This document shows positions 40,679 through 50,940 of a DNA stretch of 64,000 bases, in pieces. A model generated the notes under the pieces. It was given only the letters and a program-made list of their open reading frames with translations. It was not told where the DNA came from and ran no database searches. Made by a program: the position numbers and the translations under genes. The stretch's first letter is position 1. Each line of letters opens with the position of its first letter. Source of the DNA: Pseudomonas fluorescens (GTDB taxonomy: Bacteria; Pseudomonadota; Gammaproteobacteria; Pseudomonadales; Pseudomonadaceae); the NCBI RefSeq assembly GCF_902497995.1, contig NZ_CABVII010000006.1:186001-250000 (forward strand), written 5' to 3'.

Positions 40679-40803
40679 GGCAGGCTCCTCAAGGAAAGAC
40701 CGCCAGTTTACCTGCATTCAGCGCTGTGATGCTGCTGGCAAGAAGCGCCCGGGCGTTCTATAACTGGCGTTGCCAACCCCTTGCACGGCCTGGAGGCTAT
40801 GTG

Positions 40804-41463
40804 ATGCTCAAGCTTTATGGATTTTGTGTCAGCAACTACTACAACATGGTCAAGCTGGCGTTGCTGGAGAAGGGATTGCCGTTTGAAGAGGTGCCGTTTT
40901 ATGCCGGTCAAAGCCCCGAAGCGCTGACGATCAGTCCGCGCGCAAAGGTTCCGGTGCTGCGGGACGAGCAAGGTTTTATCAATGAAACCAGCGTGATTCT
41001 GGAATACATCGAGCAGAGCCAGAAAGGCACGCCGCTGCTGCCGAGCGATCCTTTCGAGCGGGCGCAGATTCTGGCGCTGGCCAAGGAAATCGAGCTGTAC
41101 ATCGAATTGCCGGGGCGTGCCTGCTATGGCGAAGCGTTCTTTGGCATGACCGTGCCGGACGCGATCAAGGACAAGACCAAAGCCGAGTTGCTGCTGGGCT
41201 TTGCCTCGCTGGCCAGGCACGGCAAATTCGCCCCGTACGTGGCAGGTGACAGCCTGAGCATTGCGGATTTGTATTTCCTGTACAGCGTGCCGTTGGCCTG
41301 TGCGGTGGGGAAGAAGCTGTTCGATATCGATCTGCTGGCTGAGATGCCGGCGGCCAAGGCGTTGCTGGAGCGGCTGGAGCAGAATCCGAACGTGCAGCGG
41401 ATCGCGGCGGACAAGGAAGCGGCGATGCCAGCGTTTATGGCGATGGTTGCGTCCAAGAGGTAG
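40804..41463 (+). CDS. Glutathione S-transferase family protein
   Basis: A 219-residue GST: thioredoxin-like N-terminal domain (residues 1-75, KLYGFCVSNYYNMVKLALLE; then ETSVILEYIE binding the gamma-glutamyl part) and a helical C-terminal domain with the N-capping SIADLYFLYSVPLA. It probably conjugates or reduces small electrophiles; the substrate is unknown. The start is ATG 40804 with GGAGG upstream. It is monocistronic. Confidence 0.87.
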   Translation: MLKLYGFCVSNYYNMVKLALLEKGLPFEEVPFYAGQSPEALTISPRAKVPVLRDEQGFINETSVILEYIEQSQKGTPLLPSDPFERAQILALAKEIELYIELPGRACYGEAFFGMTVPDAIKDKTKAELLLGFASLARHGKFAPYVAGDSLSIADLYFLYSVPLACAVGKKLFDIDLLAEMPAAKALLERLEQNPNVQRIAADKEAAMPAFMAMVASKR

Positions 41464-41487
41464 GTTTTTAGCGTTTTTGAAATCGCT

Positions 41488-41579
41488 TTCGCGAGCAAGC
41501 CCGCTCCCACATTGGACCGTGTTGTTCACAGATTTTGTGTACGACACAGATCAAATGTGGGAGCGGGCTTGCTCGCGAA
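41488..41579. repeat. REPIN (GTGGGAGCGGGC type)
   Basis: Inverted REP pair in the convergent gap between the GST gene and argH. Confidence 0.9.
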
Positions 41580-41590
41580 GCTTTTAGCTT

Positions 41591-42985
41591 TTAGCGGCTG
41601 GCGAGCAATGCGTGACCGCGCGCCACTGCCTTCGTGACCTGCGCCGGCGCAGTCCCGCCGATATGGTCGCGGGCGTTCACCGAGCCTTCCAGGGTCAACA
41701 CGGCGAACACGTCCTGATCGATCTGGTCACTGAACTTGCGCAGCTCCTGCAGGCTCATTTCCGCCAGGTCCTTGCCGCTTTCCACGCCGTACTTCACCGC
41801 ATGGCCAACGATTTCGTGGCAGTCACGGAACGGCAGGCCACGACGCACCAGGTAGTCGGCCAGGTCGGTGGCGGTGGAGAACCCGCGCAGGGCCGCTTCG
41901 CGCATCATCGCGTGCTTGGGTTTGATCGCCGGGATCATATCGGCAAAGGCCCGCAGCGAATCGCGCAGCGTGTCGGCGGCGTCGAACAGCGGTTCCTTGT
42001 CTTCCTGGTTGTCCTTGTTGTAGGCCAGAGGCTGGCCTTTCATCAGGGTCAGCAGGCCCATCAGCGCGCCGAACACGCGGCCGGTCTTGCCACGCACCAG
42101 CTCGGGTACGTCCGGGTTTTTCTTTTGCGGCATGATCGAGCTGCCGGTGCAGAAACGGTCCGGCAGATCGATGAACTGGAACTGGGCGCTGGTCCACAGC
42201 ACCAGTTCTTCGGAGAAACGCGACAAGTGCATCATCGCGATGCTCGCCGCGGAGCAGAATTCGATGGCGAAGTCACGATCGGACACGTTGTCCAGCGAGT
42301 TGCCGCCGACGGCATCAAAGCCCAGCAGTTGGGCGGTGTATTCGCGATCGATCGGGTAGGTGGTGCCGGCCAGCGCGGCGCTGCCCAATGGCATGCGGTT
42401 GGTGCGCTTGCGGCAGTCGACCAGGCGCTCGTAGTCGCGGCTGAGCATTTCGAACCAGGCCAGCATGTGGTGCCCGAAGGTCACGGGCTGCGCGGTCTGC
42501 AGGTGAGTGAAACCGGGCATGATGCTGCCGGCTTCGCGCTCGGCCTGTTCCAGCAAGCCGGTTTGCAGGCGGGTGATTTCGGCAAGGATCAGGTCAATCT
42601 CGTCGCGCAGCCACAGACGGATATCGGTAGCGACCTGGTCGTTGCGGCTGCGACCGGTGTGCAGCTTTTTACCGGTCACGCCGATGCGGTCGGTCAGGCG
42701 CGCCTCGATGTTCATGTGCACGTCTTCGAGGTCGATGCGCCAGTCGAACTGGCCGGCCTCGATTTCACCCTGGATCGTCTTCAGGCCATCGGTGATGCTG
42801 TCGCGCTCGGCATCGGTCAGCACGCCGACCTTGGCCAGCATGGTGGCGTGGGCGATCGAACCCATGATGTCGTGGCGATACAGGCGCTGGTCGAAGGTGA
42901 CGGAGGCGGTGAAGCGGGCGACGAAGGCGTCGACGGGTTCACTGAAGCGGCCGCCCCAGGACTGATTGGTCTTGTCAGTGCTCAT
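41591..42985 (-). CDS. argH: Argininosuccinate lyase
   Basis: A 464-residue lyase that splits argininosuccinate to arginine and fumarate. The fumarase-superfamily signature [12 protein letters not shown], the N-terminal [10 protein letters not shown] and [13 protein letters not shown] are present. The start is ATG 42985; the frame opens at 43135 with unrelated residues. It is divergent from algR, as in P. aeruginosa, but there algZ lies between. Confidence 0.95.
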   Translation of the reverse strand: MSTDKTNQSWGGRFSEPVDAFVARFTASVTFDQRLYRHDIMGSIAHATMLAKVGVLTDAERDSITDGLKTIQGEIEAGQFDWRIDLEDVHMNIEARLTDRIGVTGKKLHTGRSRNDQVATDIRLWLRDEIDLILAEITRLQTGLLEQAEREAGSIMPGFTHLQTAQPVTFGHHMLAWFEMLSRDYERLVDCRKRTNRMPLGSAALAGTTYPIDREYTAQLLGFDAVGGNSLDNVSDRDFAIEFCSAASIAMMHLSRFSEELVLWTSAQFQFIDLPDRFCTGSSIMPQKKNPDVPELVRGKTGRVFGALMGLLTLMKGQPLAYNKDNQEDKEPLFDAADTLRDSLRAFADMIPAIKPKHAMMREAALRGFSTATDLADYLVRRGLPFRDCHEIVGHAVKYGVESGKDLAEMSLQELRKFSDQIDQDVFAVLTLEGSVNARDHIGGTAPAQVTKAVARGHALLASR

Positions 42986-43444
42986 GAATTCGCTCGTATC
43001 GGCTGAAGAAAGATGGCGTTGAAAGCTGTCGCGGATAATAACAGGGTTGCCAATCCTGTCGCTGACACTGGTCGACAGGTTTTTTTCTTGAAGCGTCAGT
43101 CCATACTTGAAACAAGCCACACGTAAATTGCGCAACGATATTTTTCAATTGAGCAATATCGTCCCGACAAACGTCTACAGTTGGACAGTAGGATCAGCGC
43201 ACTTCCGGGCGCTGCAGCTGACCATAAAAAGAGGGGTATTCATATTGTGTATCAGAAAACCCTGTGGCGATGCCTCGCCAGTGCGGGCCCGGGCCGCCAA
43301 ACGCACGCCAGATGAAAATTTAGCCGTCCGACCGGCGGCACTTTTTGGCTCTCGCGCTAGTCTTAGCGTGGATCGCGGTGACGGACGTCACTTCACCTGT
43401 CTACGCTATCCTTGTGCGAGACTCACGCAGGAATACAGCGCAAT
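42986..43444. other. argH-algR intergenic region lacking algZ
   Basis: This 459-base gap holds the outward promoters of argH and algR. No frame resembles the sensor kinase AlgZ/FimS, and the gap is too short for it (about 1.1 kb in P. aeruginosa). AT-rich segments at 43120-43180 and 43224-43250 may be promoters; none is assigned. Confidence 0.6.
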
Positions 43445-44191
43445 ATGAATGTCCTGATCGTTGATGACGAACCCCTGGCCCGCGAGCGCCTGAGCCGAAT
43501 GGTCGGCGAACTCGAGGGATACAGTGTCCTGGAGCCCAGCGCCACGAACGGCGAAGAGGCGTTGGCACTGATCGACAGCCACAAACCGGATATCGTGTTG
43601 CTCGATATCCGCCTGCCGGGCCTCGATGGCCTGCAAGTGGCTGCACGATTGTGCGAACGCGAAACCCCGCCCGCCGTGGTGTTTTGCACAGGGCCCGATG
43701 AATTTGCCGTGGAAGCCTTACAGGCAAGCGCCGTAGGCTATCTGGTGAAACCTGTGCGTACAGAACAGTTACATGAAGCGTTAAAGAAAGCCGAACGCCC
43801 CAATCGTGTCCAGCTCGCCGCCCTGACCCGCCCGGCTGCCGAGAGTGGCAGCGGCCCTCGCAGTCATATCAGCGCCCGTACCCGCAAAGGTATCGAACTG
43901 ATCCCGTTGGGTCAGGTGGTCTACTTTATTGCTGATCATAAATACGTGACCTTGCGGCATGAAGGCGGCGAGGTGCTGCTGGATGAGCCACTCAAGGCCC
44001 TCGAAGATGAGTTCGGCGATCGTTTCGTGCGCATCCACCGCAATGCGCTGGTCGCCCGTGAGCGTATCGAACGCCTGCAACGCACGCCTCTGGGACATTT
44101 CCAGCTGTTCCTCAAAGGCTTGAACGGTGACGCGCTGATCGTCAGCCGCCGCCATGTGGCGGGCGTTCGCAAAATGATGCAACAGCTTTAA
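43445..44191 (+). CDS. algR: LytTR response regulator AlgR
   Basis: A 248-residue response regulator: receiver domain (about 1-120) with D7/D8, phospho-acceptor D54 in VLLDIRLPG and K104 in LVKPVRT; LytTR DNA-binding domain (about 145-245) with LIPLGQVVYFIADHKYVTLR and RIHRNALV. In P. aeruginosa AlgR controls alginate, twitching and rhamnolipids with the kinase AlgZ/FimS. Its usual partner gene is not beside it here. hemC follows after 142 bases. Confidence 0.94.
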   Translation: MNVLIVDDEPLARERLSRMVGELEGYSVLEPSATNGEEALALIDSHKPDIVLLDIRLPGLDGLQVAARLCERETPPAVVFCTGPDEFAVEALQASAVGYLVKPVRTEQLHEALKKAERPNRVQLAALTRPAAESGSGPRSHISARTRKGIELIPLGQVVYFIADHKYVTLRHEGGEVLLDEPLKALEDEFGDRFVRIHRNALVARERIERLQRTPLGHFQLFLKGLNGDALIVSRRHVAGVRKMMQQL

Positions 44192-44333
44192 TTCGCCGGT
44201 CCCAGGCGAATTTCACACCCGATTACCGGACATCCAGGGCCAGGGAGGGCAGGCATTATCCGATACAAGTCAAAGTGGATTTGGCTGAGCTGTTATTATC
44301 CGCCGTATCTATTCAGTACGGATTGATTGATCC

Positions 44334-45275
44334 ATGTCCTCTCGCGAAATCCGCATCGCCACCCGCAAAAGTGCTCTCGCCCTGTGGCAGGCCGAATACG
44401 TCAAAGCCCGTCTGGAAGAGGCTCATCCCGGACTGCTCGTGACCTTGGTTCCCATGGTCAGTCGTGGCGATAAACTGCTCGACTCGCCCTTGTCGAAAAT
44501 CGGCGGCAAGGGCCTGTTCGTCAAGGAGCTGGAAACCGCGCTGCTGGAAAACGAAGCCGACATCGCCGTGCACTCCATGAAGGACGTGCCGATGGACTTC
44601 CCCGAAGGCCTCGGTCTGTTCTGCATCTGCGAACGCGAAGACCCGCGCGATGCATTCGTCTCCAATACTTACGCGAGCCTGGATGAGTTGCCCCAAGGCA
44701 GCATTGTCGGTACCTCCAGCCTGCGCCGCCAGGCCCAGTTGCTGACCCGTCGCCCGGACCTGGAAATCCGCTTCCTGCGCGGCAATGTCAACACCCGGCT
44801 GGCCAAGCTCGATGCCGGCGAATACGACGCCATCATCCTGGCTGCCGCCGGCCTGATTCGTCTCGGCTTTGAAGATCGCATCACCTGCGCCATCAGCGTC
44901 GACGACAGTCTGCCGGCCGGTGGCCAGGGCGCAGTGGGCATCGAATGCCGCAGCGTCGACAGCGACATCCACGCCTTGCTGGCGCCGCTGCACCATCAGG
45001 ACACTGCCACCCGCGTCACCGCCGAACGTGCCCTCAACAAGCACCTCAATGGCGGCTGCCAGGTGCCGATCGCCTGTTACGCCATCCTTGAAGGCGAGCA
45101 GATCTGGTTGCGTGGCCTGGTGGGCGATCCGAGCGGCGGCCTGCTGCTCAGTGCGCAAGCCCGTGCGCCACGCAGCGATGCCGAAGCCTTGGGCGTGCAA
45201 GTGGCCGAAGACCTGCTGAACCAGGGCGCCAACGACATCCTGAAAGCGGTCTACGGCGAGGCAGGTCACGAGTGA
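44334..45275 (+). CDS. hemC: Hydroxymethylbilane synthase
   Basis: A 313-residue porphobilinogen deaminase. [19 protein letters not shown] is the usual start; the cysteine in [13 protein letters not shown] carries the dipyrromethane cofactor. It polymerises four porphobilinogens to hydroxymethylbilane in the cytoplasm. It begins the hemC-hemD-hemX-hemY run, overlapping hemD by four bases. Confidence 0.96.
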   Translation: MSSREIRIATRKSALALWQAEYVKARLEEAHPGLLVTLVPMVSRGDKLLDSPLSKIGGKGLFVKELETALLENEADIAVHSMKDVPMDFPEGLGLFCICEREDPRDAFVSNTYASLDELPQGSIVGTSSLRRQAQLLTRRPDLEIRFLRGNVNTRLAKLDAGEYDAIILAAAGLIRLGFEDRITCAISVDDSLPAGGQGAVGIECRSVDSDIHALLAPLHHQDTATRVTAERALNKHLNGGCQVPIACYAILEGEQIWLRGLVGDPSGGLLLSAQARAPRSDAEALGVQVAEDLLNQGANDILKAVYGEAGHE

Positions 45276-46039
45276 CTGGCTGGCGCCTGTTACTGACACG
45301 TCCCTCGGAGGAGTCAGCGGCGCTGGGCAATGCTTTGGCGCAAGTGGGGATTTTCAGCAGCAGCTTGCCGCTTTTGGAGATCGATCCGATTCCTGTCTCT
45401 GACACAATGCGTGAGGTGATCCAGGGCCTGGAGCGCTATTGCGCGGTGATCGTGGTCAGCAAGCCGGCCGCCAGAATGGCTGTGGACCTGCTCGAGCAGT
45501 ATTGGCCGCAACCTCCTTGCCTGCAGTGGTTCAGCGTGGGCGCGGCGACCGCGCAGATCTTCGAGGCTCACGGGGTGGGCGTCAGCTTCCCGGTCGAGGG
45601 CGATGACAGCGAAGCCTTGCTTGAACTTCCCAGGCTGCGCGAGGCTATCGCACGGGCCGATCCACGGGTGCTGATCATGCGCGGGGAGGGTGGGCGCGAG
45701 CTGCTGGCTGAGCGTTTGCGTGAGCTAGGTGCTAGTGTCGAGTACCTGGAGTTGTACCGGCGAAAACTGCCGCATTATCCGCCAGCGGCGCTGCCTGGGC
45801 GGATCCGGGCGGAACGCTTGAACGGGCTGGTGGTCAGCAGTGGACAGGGTTTTGAGCACCTGCGGCAGTTGGCCGGCGATACCTGGCCGCAATTGGCGCG
45901 GTTGCCGTTGTTTGTTCCAAGCCCCAGGGTTGCCGAGCTGGCACGTGCCGCCGGGGCCGAAAAAGTTGTGGATTGTCGTGGCGCCAGTGCCGCGGCTTTG
46001 GTAACGGCGTTGCGGGAGCATCCCGAACCCGTTCTCTAA
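45272..46039 (+). CDS. hemD: Uroporphyrinogen-III synthase
   Basis: A 255-residue HemD with the two-domain fold implied by [10 protein letters not shown] at the start, [16 protein letters not shown] and [11 protein letters not shown]. It cyclises and inverts ring D of hydroxymethylbilane. It starts with GTG 45272 within the hemC stop, indicating translational coupling. hemX follows after 16 bases. Confidence 0.93.
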   Translation: MTGWRLLLTRPSEESAALGNALAQVGIFSSSLPLLEIDPIPVSDTMREVIQGLERYCAVIVVSKPAARMAVDLLEQYWPQPPCLQWFSVGAATAQIFEAHGVGVSFPVEGDDSEALLELPRLREAIARADPRVLIMRGEGGRELLAERLRELGASVEYLELYRRKLPHYPPAALPGRIRAERLNGLVVSSGQGFEHLRQLAGDTWPQLARLPLFVPSPRVAELARAAGAEKVVDCRGASAAALVTALREHPEPVL

Positions 46040-46055
46040 TGCAAAGGATGGATAC

Positions 46056-47198
46056 GTGAGCGAAACAGCCTTGCCTAAAGATGATATCCGGCCAGTGCTT
46101 GATGCACCGGTTGAAACGCCTCCACCTGCTGACGTGCAGCGCCGAGGCAATGGGCTGGCCATTGTCGCGCTGCTGCTGGGCGCCGCCGGTGTTGCCGTGG
46201 GGGGATGGGGCGTCTGGCAGGTGCGTCACCTGCAAGCCAATAACCAGCAGCAACTGAATCAGGTGCAGGCGTTGAACGATCAGGCGCAGAGCCTGAAGCT
46301 CAATGAGCAACGCCTGACTGCGCGCCTCGAACAACTCCCCGCCGCCGACGAGCTTGAAGCACGCAGTCGTCTGGTGGTCCAACTCCAGGGCGATCAGCAA
46401 CGCCTGAACCAGCGACTGGAAACCGTCCTCGGCGCCAGCCGCAAGGATTGGCGCCTGGCCGAAGCCGAGCATTTGTTGCGTCTGGCCAGCCTGCGGCTTT
46501 CCGCGTTGCAGGACATCAGCAGCGCCCAGGCCCTGGTGCAGGGTGCCGATGAAATCCTGCGCGAACAGAACGATCCGGGTTCCTTTGCCGCTCGCGAGCA
46601 GGTAGCCAAAACCCTGGTGGCGTTGCGCAGCACGGAACAACCGGACCGCACCGGGCTGTTCCTGCGCCTGGGGGCACTGCGCGATCAGGTGATCAGCCTC
46701 ACCGAACTGGCGCCCGAGTACAAGGATCGTGGCGAATCCTTGCTGGGCCTGACCGCCGATGGCGATGGCGCCAGTCGCTGGGCGCAATGGTGGGATCAGA
46801 TCTCGCGCTACATCCGCATCGATTTCAATGCCGACAAAAATGTGCGTCCGTTGCTGGCAGGGCAAAGCCTGAGCCAGGTGCGCCTGGCCCTGAGCCTGGC
46901 CCTGGAGCAGGCGCAGTGGGCCGCACTCAATGGCCAGGCCGCCGTTTACACCCAGGCGATGGCCGAGGCGCGGGACGTGCTCAAGGGCAACTTCAACCCG
47001 GACAACCCTCAGAGCAAAGTCATGCTTGAGCAGGTGGGTGAGTTGAGCAAGCAGCCGGTGAGCGTGGTCACACCGGATCTGACCGGTACGCTGAGCGCGG
47101 TCCAGGGTTATCTGGAGCGGCGTAATGTCAACGCCGAGGATTCGGTCAAGCCGATGGCCAAACCTGCCGCGCGCATCGAGCCGGAGACTACGCCATGA
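46056..47198 (+). CDS. hemX: HemX family membrane protein
   Basis: A 380-residue protein from GTG 46056 (AAGGAT upstream). A single N-terminal membrane segment (about residues 33-52, AIVALLLGAAGVAVGGWGVW) is followed by a long, mostly helical periplasmic region starting with a coiled coil (about 55-125). It is a conserved fourth-cistron neighbour of hemCD; a methyltransferase role once proposed is not supported by the sequence. Confidence 0.9.
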   Translation: MSETALPKDDIRPVLDAPVETPPPADVQRRGNGLAIVALLLGAAGVAVGGWGVWQVRHLQANNQQQLNQVQALNDQAQSLKLNEQRLTARLEQLPAADELEARSRLVVQLQGDQQRLNQRLETVLGASRKDWRLAEAEHLLRLASLRLSALQDISSAQALVQGADEILREQNDPGSFAAREQVAKTLVALRSTEQPDRTGLFLRLGALRDQVISLTELAPEYKDRGESLLGLTADGDGASRWAQWWDQISRYIRIDFNADKNVRPLLAGQSLSQVRLALSLALEQAQWAALNGQAAVYTQAMAEARDVLKGNFNPDNPQSKVMLEQVGELSKQPVSVVTPDLTGTLSAVQGYLERRNVNAEDSVKPMAKPAARIEPETTP

Positions 47199-48433
47199 AA
47201 CGCCTCTATGTGATCGTGTTCCTGGTCATCGCCGCTGCCGCCGCACTGGGGCTGGCGATTGCCGAGCATTCCGGCTACGTGCTGATCGCCTACAAGAGCT
47301 TTCGCTACGAATCGAGCCTGTGGGCGACGCTGGCCCTGGTCGCTGTGCTCTGGCTGGTATTCTGGGGGATCAAGGCATTGATCGAATTGGTGATGACCTC
47401 CAGCGGCGTGGTCAATCCCTGGTCGCGGCGCAATCGCAGTCGCCGGGTGCAAGTGGCGATCGAACACGGTCAGCTGGACCTGGCCGAGGGTCGCTGGGTC
47501 AGTGCACAACGTCATCTGCATCGGGCCGCCGAAGCCGAGCGCCAACCGCTGCTTTACTACCTTGGCGCTGCCCGCGCCGCGAACGAACAAGGTCACTATG
47601 AGGAATGCGACAAGCTGCTGGAGCGCGCCCTCGAACGACAGCCTCAGGCCGAGCTGGCAATCGCCTTGAGTCACGCTCAATTACAGACTGATCGCGGCGA
47701 CACCGACGGCGCCCTGGTGACTCTGGAGGCCATGCACGAGCGTCATCCGCATAACGTCCAGACCTTGCGCCAGTTGCAGCGCCTGCATCAACAGCGCGGC
47801 GACTGGTCGGCGCTGATTCGCCTGCTGCCGGAACTGCGCAAGGACAAAGTCCTGCCCCCGGCCGAACTGGCTGAACTTGAACGCCGGGCCTGGGGGGAAA
47901 ACCTGTCCCTGGCCGCGCATCGGGAAGAGGACGGAACGGTAGGATTGCAATCGCTCAACCGTGCCTGGCAGCAGCTCACCTCTGCTCAGCGTCAGCAGCC
48001 GCAACTGGTACTCGCCTATGCCGAGCAACTGCGGCAACTGGGGGCCCAGGTCGAAGCCGAAGAAGTCCTGCGCACGGCGCTCAAGCGTCAGTACGACAGT
48101 CATCTGGCGCGTCTGTACGGGCTGGTTCGCGGCAGTGATCCAGCGCGTCAACTGCACACCGCGGAAAGCTGGCTCAAGGATCATCCCGCCGACCCGAGCC
48201 TGCTGTTGACCCTGGGGCGCTTGTGTCTGCAAAGCAGTCTGTGGGGCAAGGCCCGGGACTATCTGGAGAGCAGCCTGCGCGTGCAGCGCAACCCGGAGGC
48301 TTGCGCGGAACTGGCGCGATTGCTGGCGCAACTGGGCGACACCAAGCGCAGCAACCAGCTGTTCCAGGAGGGCTTGGGCATGTTGGATGAGCGCCTGCTG
48401 GCGGCGCCGTTGCCGGTACCGGCCCACGCTTGA
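47195..48433 (+). CDS. hemY: HemY family TPR membrane protein
   Basis: A 412-residue protein with two N-terminal membrane segments (about 3-22 and 42-63) and a C-terminal TPR region (about 115-400, including ALVTLEAMHERHPHNVQTLR). It is the HemY of the proteobacterial hem operon and is not the Gram-positive protoporphyrinogen oxidase of the same name. The exact role in haem synthesis is unclear. It overlaps hemX by four bases. Confidence 0.9.
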   Translation: MKRLYVIVFLVIAAAAALGLAIAEHSGYVLIAYKSFRYESSLWATLALVAVLWLVFWGIKALIELVMTSSGVVNPWSRRNRSRRVQVAIEHGQLDLAEGRWVSAQRHLHRAAEAERQPLLYYLGAARAANEQGHYEECDKLLERALERQPQAELAIALSHAQLQTDRGDTDGALVTLEAMHERHPHNVQTLRQLQRLHQQRGDWSALIRLLPELRKDKVLPPAELAELERRAWGENLSLAAHREEDGTVGLQSLNRAWQQLTSAQRQQPQLVLAYAEQLRQLGAQVEAEEVLRTALKRQYDSHLARLYGLVRGSDPARQLHTAESWLKDHPADPSLLLTLGRLCLQSSLWGKARDYLESSLRVQRNPEACAELARLLAQLGDTKRSNQLFQEGLGMLDERLLAAPLPVPAHA

Positions 48434-48815
48434 TGCGTTCCGGGACCTGTAGGAGCTGGCTTGTCGGATCGCCGCACCGCAGCGAAGAGGCCATCACCTC
48501 CTACATTGATGTTACCTGACACGCCGTCTTCGCCAGCAAGCCGGCTCCTACCATCGTGCAGCGATGACTGACAGAAAACCTGTGGTGGGTGAACTCGCCA
48601 CAGGCAAAATCCATATCGCAGAGTGTGCCTTTGGTGAGCGAATTTTTACCTTTTAGTCCGCCAGCGGAATAATCCTACAAAGGACTACACCTGATCCTCT
48701 CGCTTCTGTCGGGAATTCCCTACACATCTGCTGAACTGTCCCTGCCGGCCTGCCTTGAAAGGCTAACGCGCTTTACTCTACCGTAACCGCCTGTCTCCAC
48801 TGTTACGGAAAAGCC
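48434..48815. other. hemY-dsbB gap with REP variant
   Basis: 382 bases without a gene. The first 120 hold a diverged REP pair (48449-48551). The remainder presumably contains the dsbB promoter, which I do not assign. Confidence 0.5.
48449..48551. repeat. Diverged REP pair
   Basis: Left arm GTAGGAGCTGGCTTGTCGGA with GATCGCCGCACCGC resembles the insert of the 16503-16621 palindrome; the right arm CGCCAGCAAGCCGGCTCCTA closes it imperfectly. Confidence 0.75.
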
Positions 48816-49367
48816 ATGTCTTTGGCCTGCTCACGCTCCTTGTTTTTCATGGCTTTCATTGCAGGTGCCCTGGCCCTGGGTGTTTCCTATTACCTGGAAT
48901 ATGCAGTCGGCCTCCAGCCTTGCGGGTTGTGTCTGTTGCAACGGATTTGCCTGGCGCTGCTCACGGGGGGCTGCCTGATGGCTTCGGTGCATGGTCCCGG
49001 ACGCTTCGGTACTTTCATGTATTGGCTGCTCGGTCTCTGCTGCAGTCTGGCAGGTACGGTCGCCGCGTTGCGGCAGGTGCTGTTGCAAGGCGATCCGGTG
49101 CATCGGCTTTCGAACTGCATACCCAATCTGGCGGACCTGTTCGCAACCACGCCCTGGTTGTTCGTTGTGCAGCAGATGTTCGAAGGAACGGCCGAATGCA
49201 CGCACATTTCCTGGACATTGTTCGACCTGAGCATTCCGGAGTGGAGCCTGCTGTTCTTCGTCGCGATGATGATCCTGGGTGTTTGCCAGCTGTTGCGGCT
49301 GGTCTGGGCCGCGTGTCGGCGACCGCTCAGCGGCGAGTCGTCGCACCGGGCATTGGTGGGTGATTAA
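48816..49367 (+). CDS. dsbB: Disulfide bond formation protein DsbB
   Basis: A 183-residue four-helix membrane protein. The quinone-linked CxxC pair is in LQPCGLC (about residues 36-39), and the second pair lies in the periplasmic loop (SNCIPN and TAECTH). DsbB reoxidises DsbA and passes electrons to quinone. Pseudomonads have two copies; this one beside algQ corresponds to PA5256 (also called dsbH). Confidence 0.92.
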   Translation: MSLACSRSLFFMAFIAGALALGVSYYLEYAVGLQPCGLCLLQRICLALLTGGCLMASVHGPGRFGTFMYWLLGLCCSLAGTVAALRQVLLQGDPVHRLSNCIPNLADLFATTPWLFVVQQMFEGTAECTHISWTLFDLSIPEWSLLFFVAMMILGVCQLLRLVWAACRRPLSGESSHRALVGD

Positions 49368-49545
49368 ACACTTGTATGAACTTTATCTCCTGCGTACCTT
49401 GAAGCCATTGTCGCGCGGGCATAATCTGGCCCGCACGTGTCATTGGAATTATGTTGCTCGAATGACGCTCTGCCTGGCCGATATTTGATGTTCAAGTGTG
49501 CGACAGGTGTAGGGCAGCATGACCCACAAGGGAAGAGAGACCGCC

Positions 49546-50004
49546 ATGCTCGAAAGTTGTCAGAATGCTCAGGAACGTTGGGGTGGAGTTCATCTGCTGA
49601 TCGACCGCTGGTTGCAGGAGCGTCACGAACTGGTTCGGGCCTATGATGCACTCGGCGCCAAGCCTGAGGCTCTGGGTGAAAACCGCAAACCGCTGCAGGA
49701 ATTCTGCGGAGTGCTGGTCGACTATGTGTCCGCCGGGCATTTCGAGATCTACGAACAGCTGACGGGCGAAGCCAAGGCTTTCAACGACAAGCGCGGCCTG
49801 GAGCTGGCCGAGACGATCTACCCGCGCATCGACGTCATCACAGAGAAACTGCTCGCGTTCAACGACCTGTGTGATGCGGGTAAATGCGTCGCAGAGAAGT
49901 TCAAGGAGCTGGGTGGCCTGTTGCACGAACGCTTCGAACTGGAAGATTGCCTGATCGAAGTACTGCACACGGCTCACAAGGAAGAGGATCCGGTTCAGGC
50001 CTGA
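49546..50004 (+). CDS. algQ: Anti-sigma-70 factor Rsd/AlgQ
   Basis: A 152-residue Rsd/AlgQ protein: [20 protein letters not shown] at the start and [16 protein letters not shown] are characteristic. It binds region 4 of sigma-70 and shifts RNA polymerase to alternative sigma factors; in P. aeruginosa it affects alginate and siderophores. The start is ATG 49546 with GGAAGAGAG upstream. It corresponds to PA5255. Confidence 0.94.
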   Translation: MLESCQNAQERWGGVHLLIDRWLQERHELVRAYDALGAKPEALGENRKPLQEFCGVLVDYVSAGHFEIYEQLTGEAKAFNDKRGLELAETIYPRIDVITEKLLAFNDLCDAGKCVAEKFKELGGLLHERFELEDCLIEVLHTAHKEEDPVQA

Positions 50005-50043
50005 ACCCTTTTCCGGCAAGACCTGCCTTCCTGCAAGAAGTTG

Positions 50044-50072
50044 AAAACGGTGCGCTATGCGCGCCGTTTTTC
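50044..50072. terminator. Terminator between algQ and FKBP gene
   Basis: AAAACGG-T-GCGC / GCGC-G-CCGTTTT stem around TAT (50044-50070) with A-run and T-run on the two sides; serves both convergent genes. Confidence 0.85.
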
Positions 50073-50083
50073 GTTTGTGCCAG

Positions 50084-50749
50084 TCAGCCCGTAGCCCCGC
50101 GCAATTCGACTTCGAACACCAGCGGCGTGAACGGCGCGATCAGGTCGCCAGCCCCGTCGGCACCATAGGCTTGAGCCGATGGAATCACCAATCGCCACTT
50201 GGCGCCGACCGGCATTCGTTGCAATGCACTGCGCCATCCGCTGATCACGCTGTCGAGACTGAACCATTGCGGCTGACTGTTCTGATCGAACACTGAGCCG
50301 TCGGGAAGGCGACCGATATACACCACCTGGACCTTGCCGTTCGGGCCGGCTTTTGCGCCCGTGCCCGGAGCCAGTTCCGTCAGCAATATTCCGTCTGCCA
50401 ATTCGCGAACCCCGGGTTTGGCTTTTTCCTCGGCGAGAAAGCGCTGCTCTTTTTCAAGGGCGACTTCGCTTTGCGGTATGGCCGGTCGCTCGGCAACCTG
50501 GGCTTCGTGCTCGGCAAGAATCTGTTCGATTTGCTCGTCTTTCAGTGCCAGGGGTTTGCCTTGATAGGCTTGCTGCAAACCTTCGACCAGCGCTTGAAGT
50601 TGCAGGTCGGGGACCTCTTGGCGCAAGCGTTCGCCAAGGCTTGCGCCCAGGCTGTACGCGAGATCGCGGGCGTCGTTTTCCGTAGATTTTTCGGCGGCCT
50701 GGGCCACGGAAAAAAACACGCAAAGCGATAAAAAAAGGTAACGCGACAT
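50084..50749 (-). CDS. FKBP-type peptidyl-prolyl isomerase, exported
   Basis: A 221-residue FkpA/Mip-like protein. Signal peptide (residues 1-19, cut after QAA), helical dimerisation region (about 25-110) and C-terminal FKBP domain with VVYIGRLPDGSVFDQN, VISGWRSALQRMPVGAKW and PLVFEVEL. Probably a periplasmic folding helper. ATG 50749 has GGAGAG upstream; GTG 50755 is the alternative. It lies between algQ and algP as in PA5254. Confidence 0.9.
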   Translation of the reverse strand: MSRYLFLSLCVFFSVAQAAEKSTENDARDLAYSLGASLGERLRQEVPDLQLQALVEGLQQAYQGKPLALKDEQIEQILAEHEAQVAERPAIPQSEVALEKEQRFLAEEKAKPGVRELADGILLTELAPGTGAKAGPNGKVQVVYIGRLPDGSVFDQNSQPQWFSLDSVISGWRSALQRMPVGAKWRLVIPSAQAYGADGAGDLIAPFTPLVFEVELRGATG

Positions 50750-50940
50750 GGGCACTCTCCGACCTGAGATGCGATGGATTATGCCAGTGTGAATGCGCTT
50801 GCCGGTGAACTGGTTTTGCGCAAGCGCAGAACATTTTCCATCCGTAGCAACACAGTGCTTTCGATACTGTCAACATGCCCTAGCGGCGGTAGCAGCAGAG
50901 GTCTAGTATGACCGCACCCACGTCCGCCAGGAGGTAAACC

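Noticed and set aside
43107..43448. 113-codon frame before algR, considered as an algZ remnant
   Set aside because: No histidine kinase motifs; overlaps the algR start in another frame.
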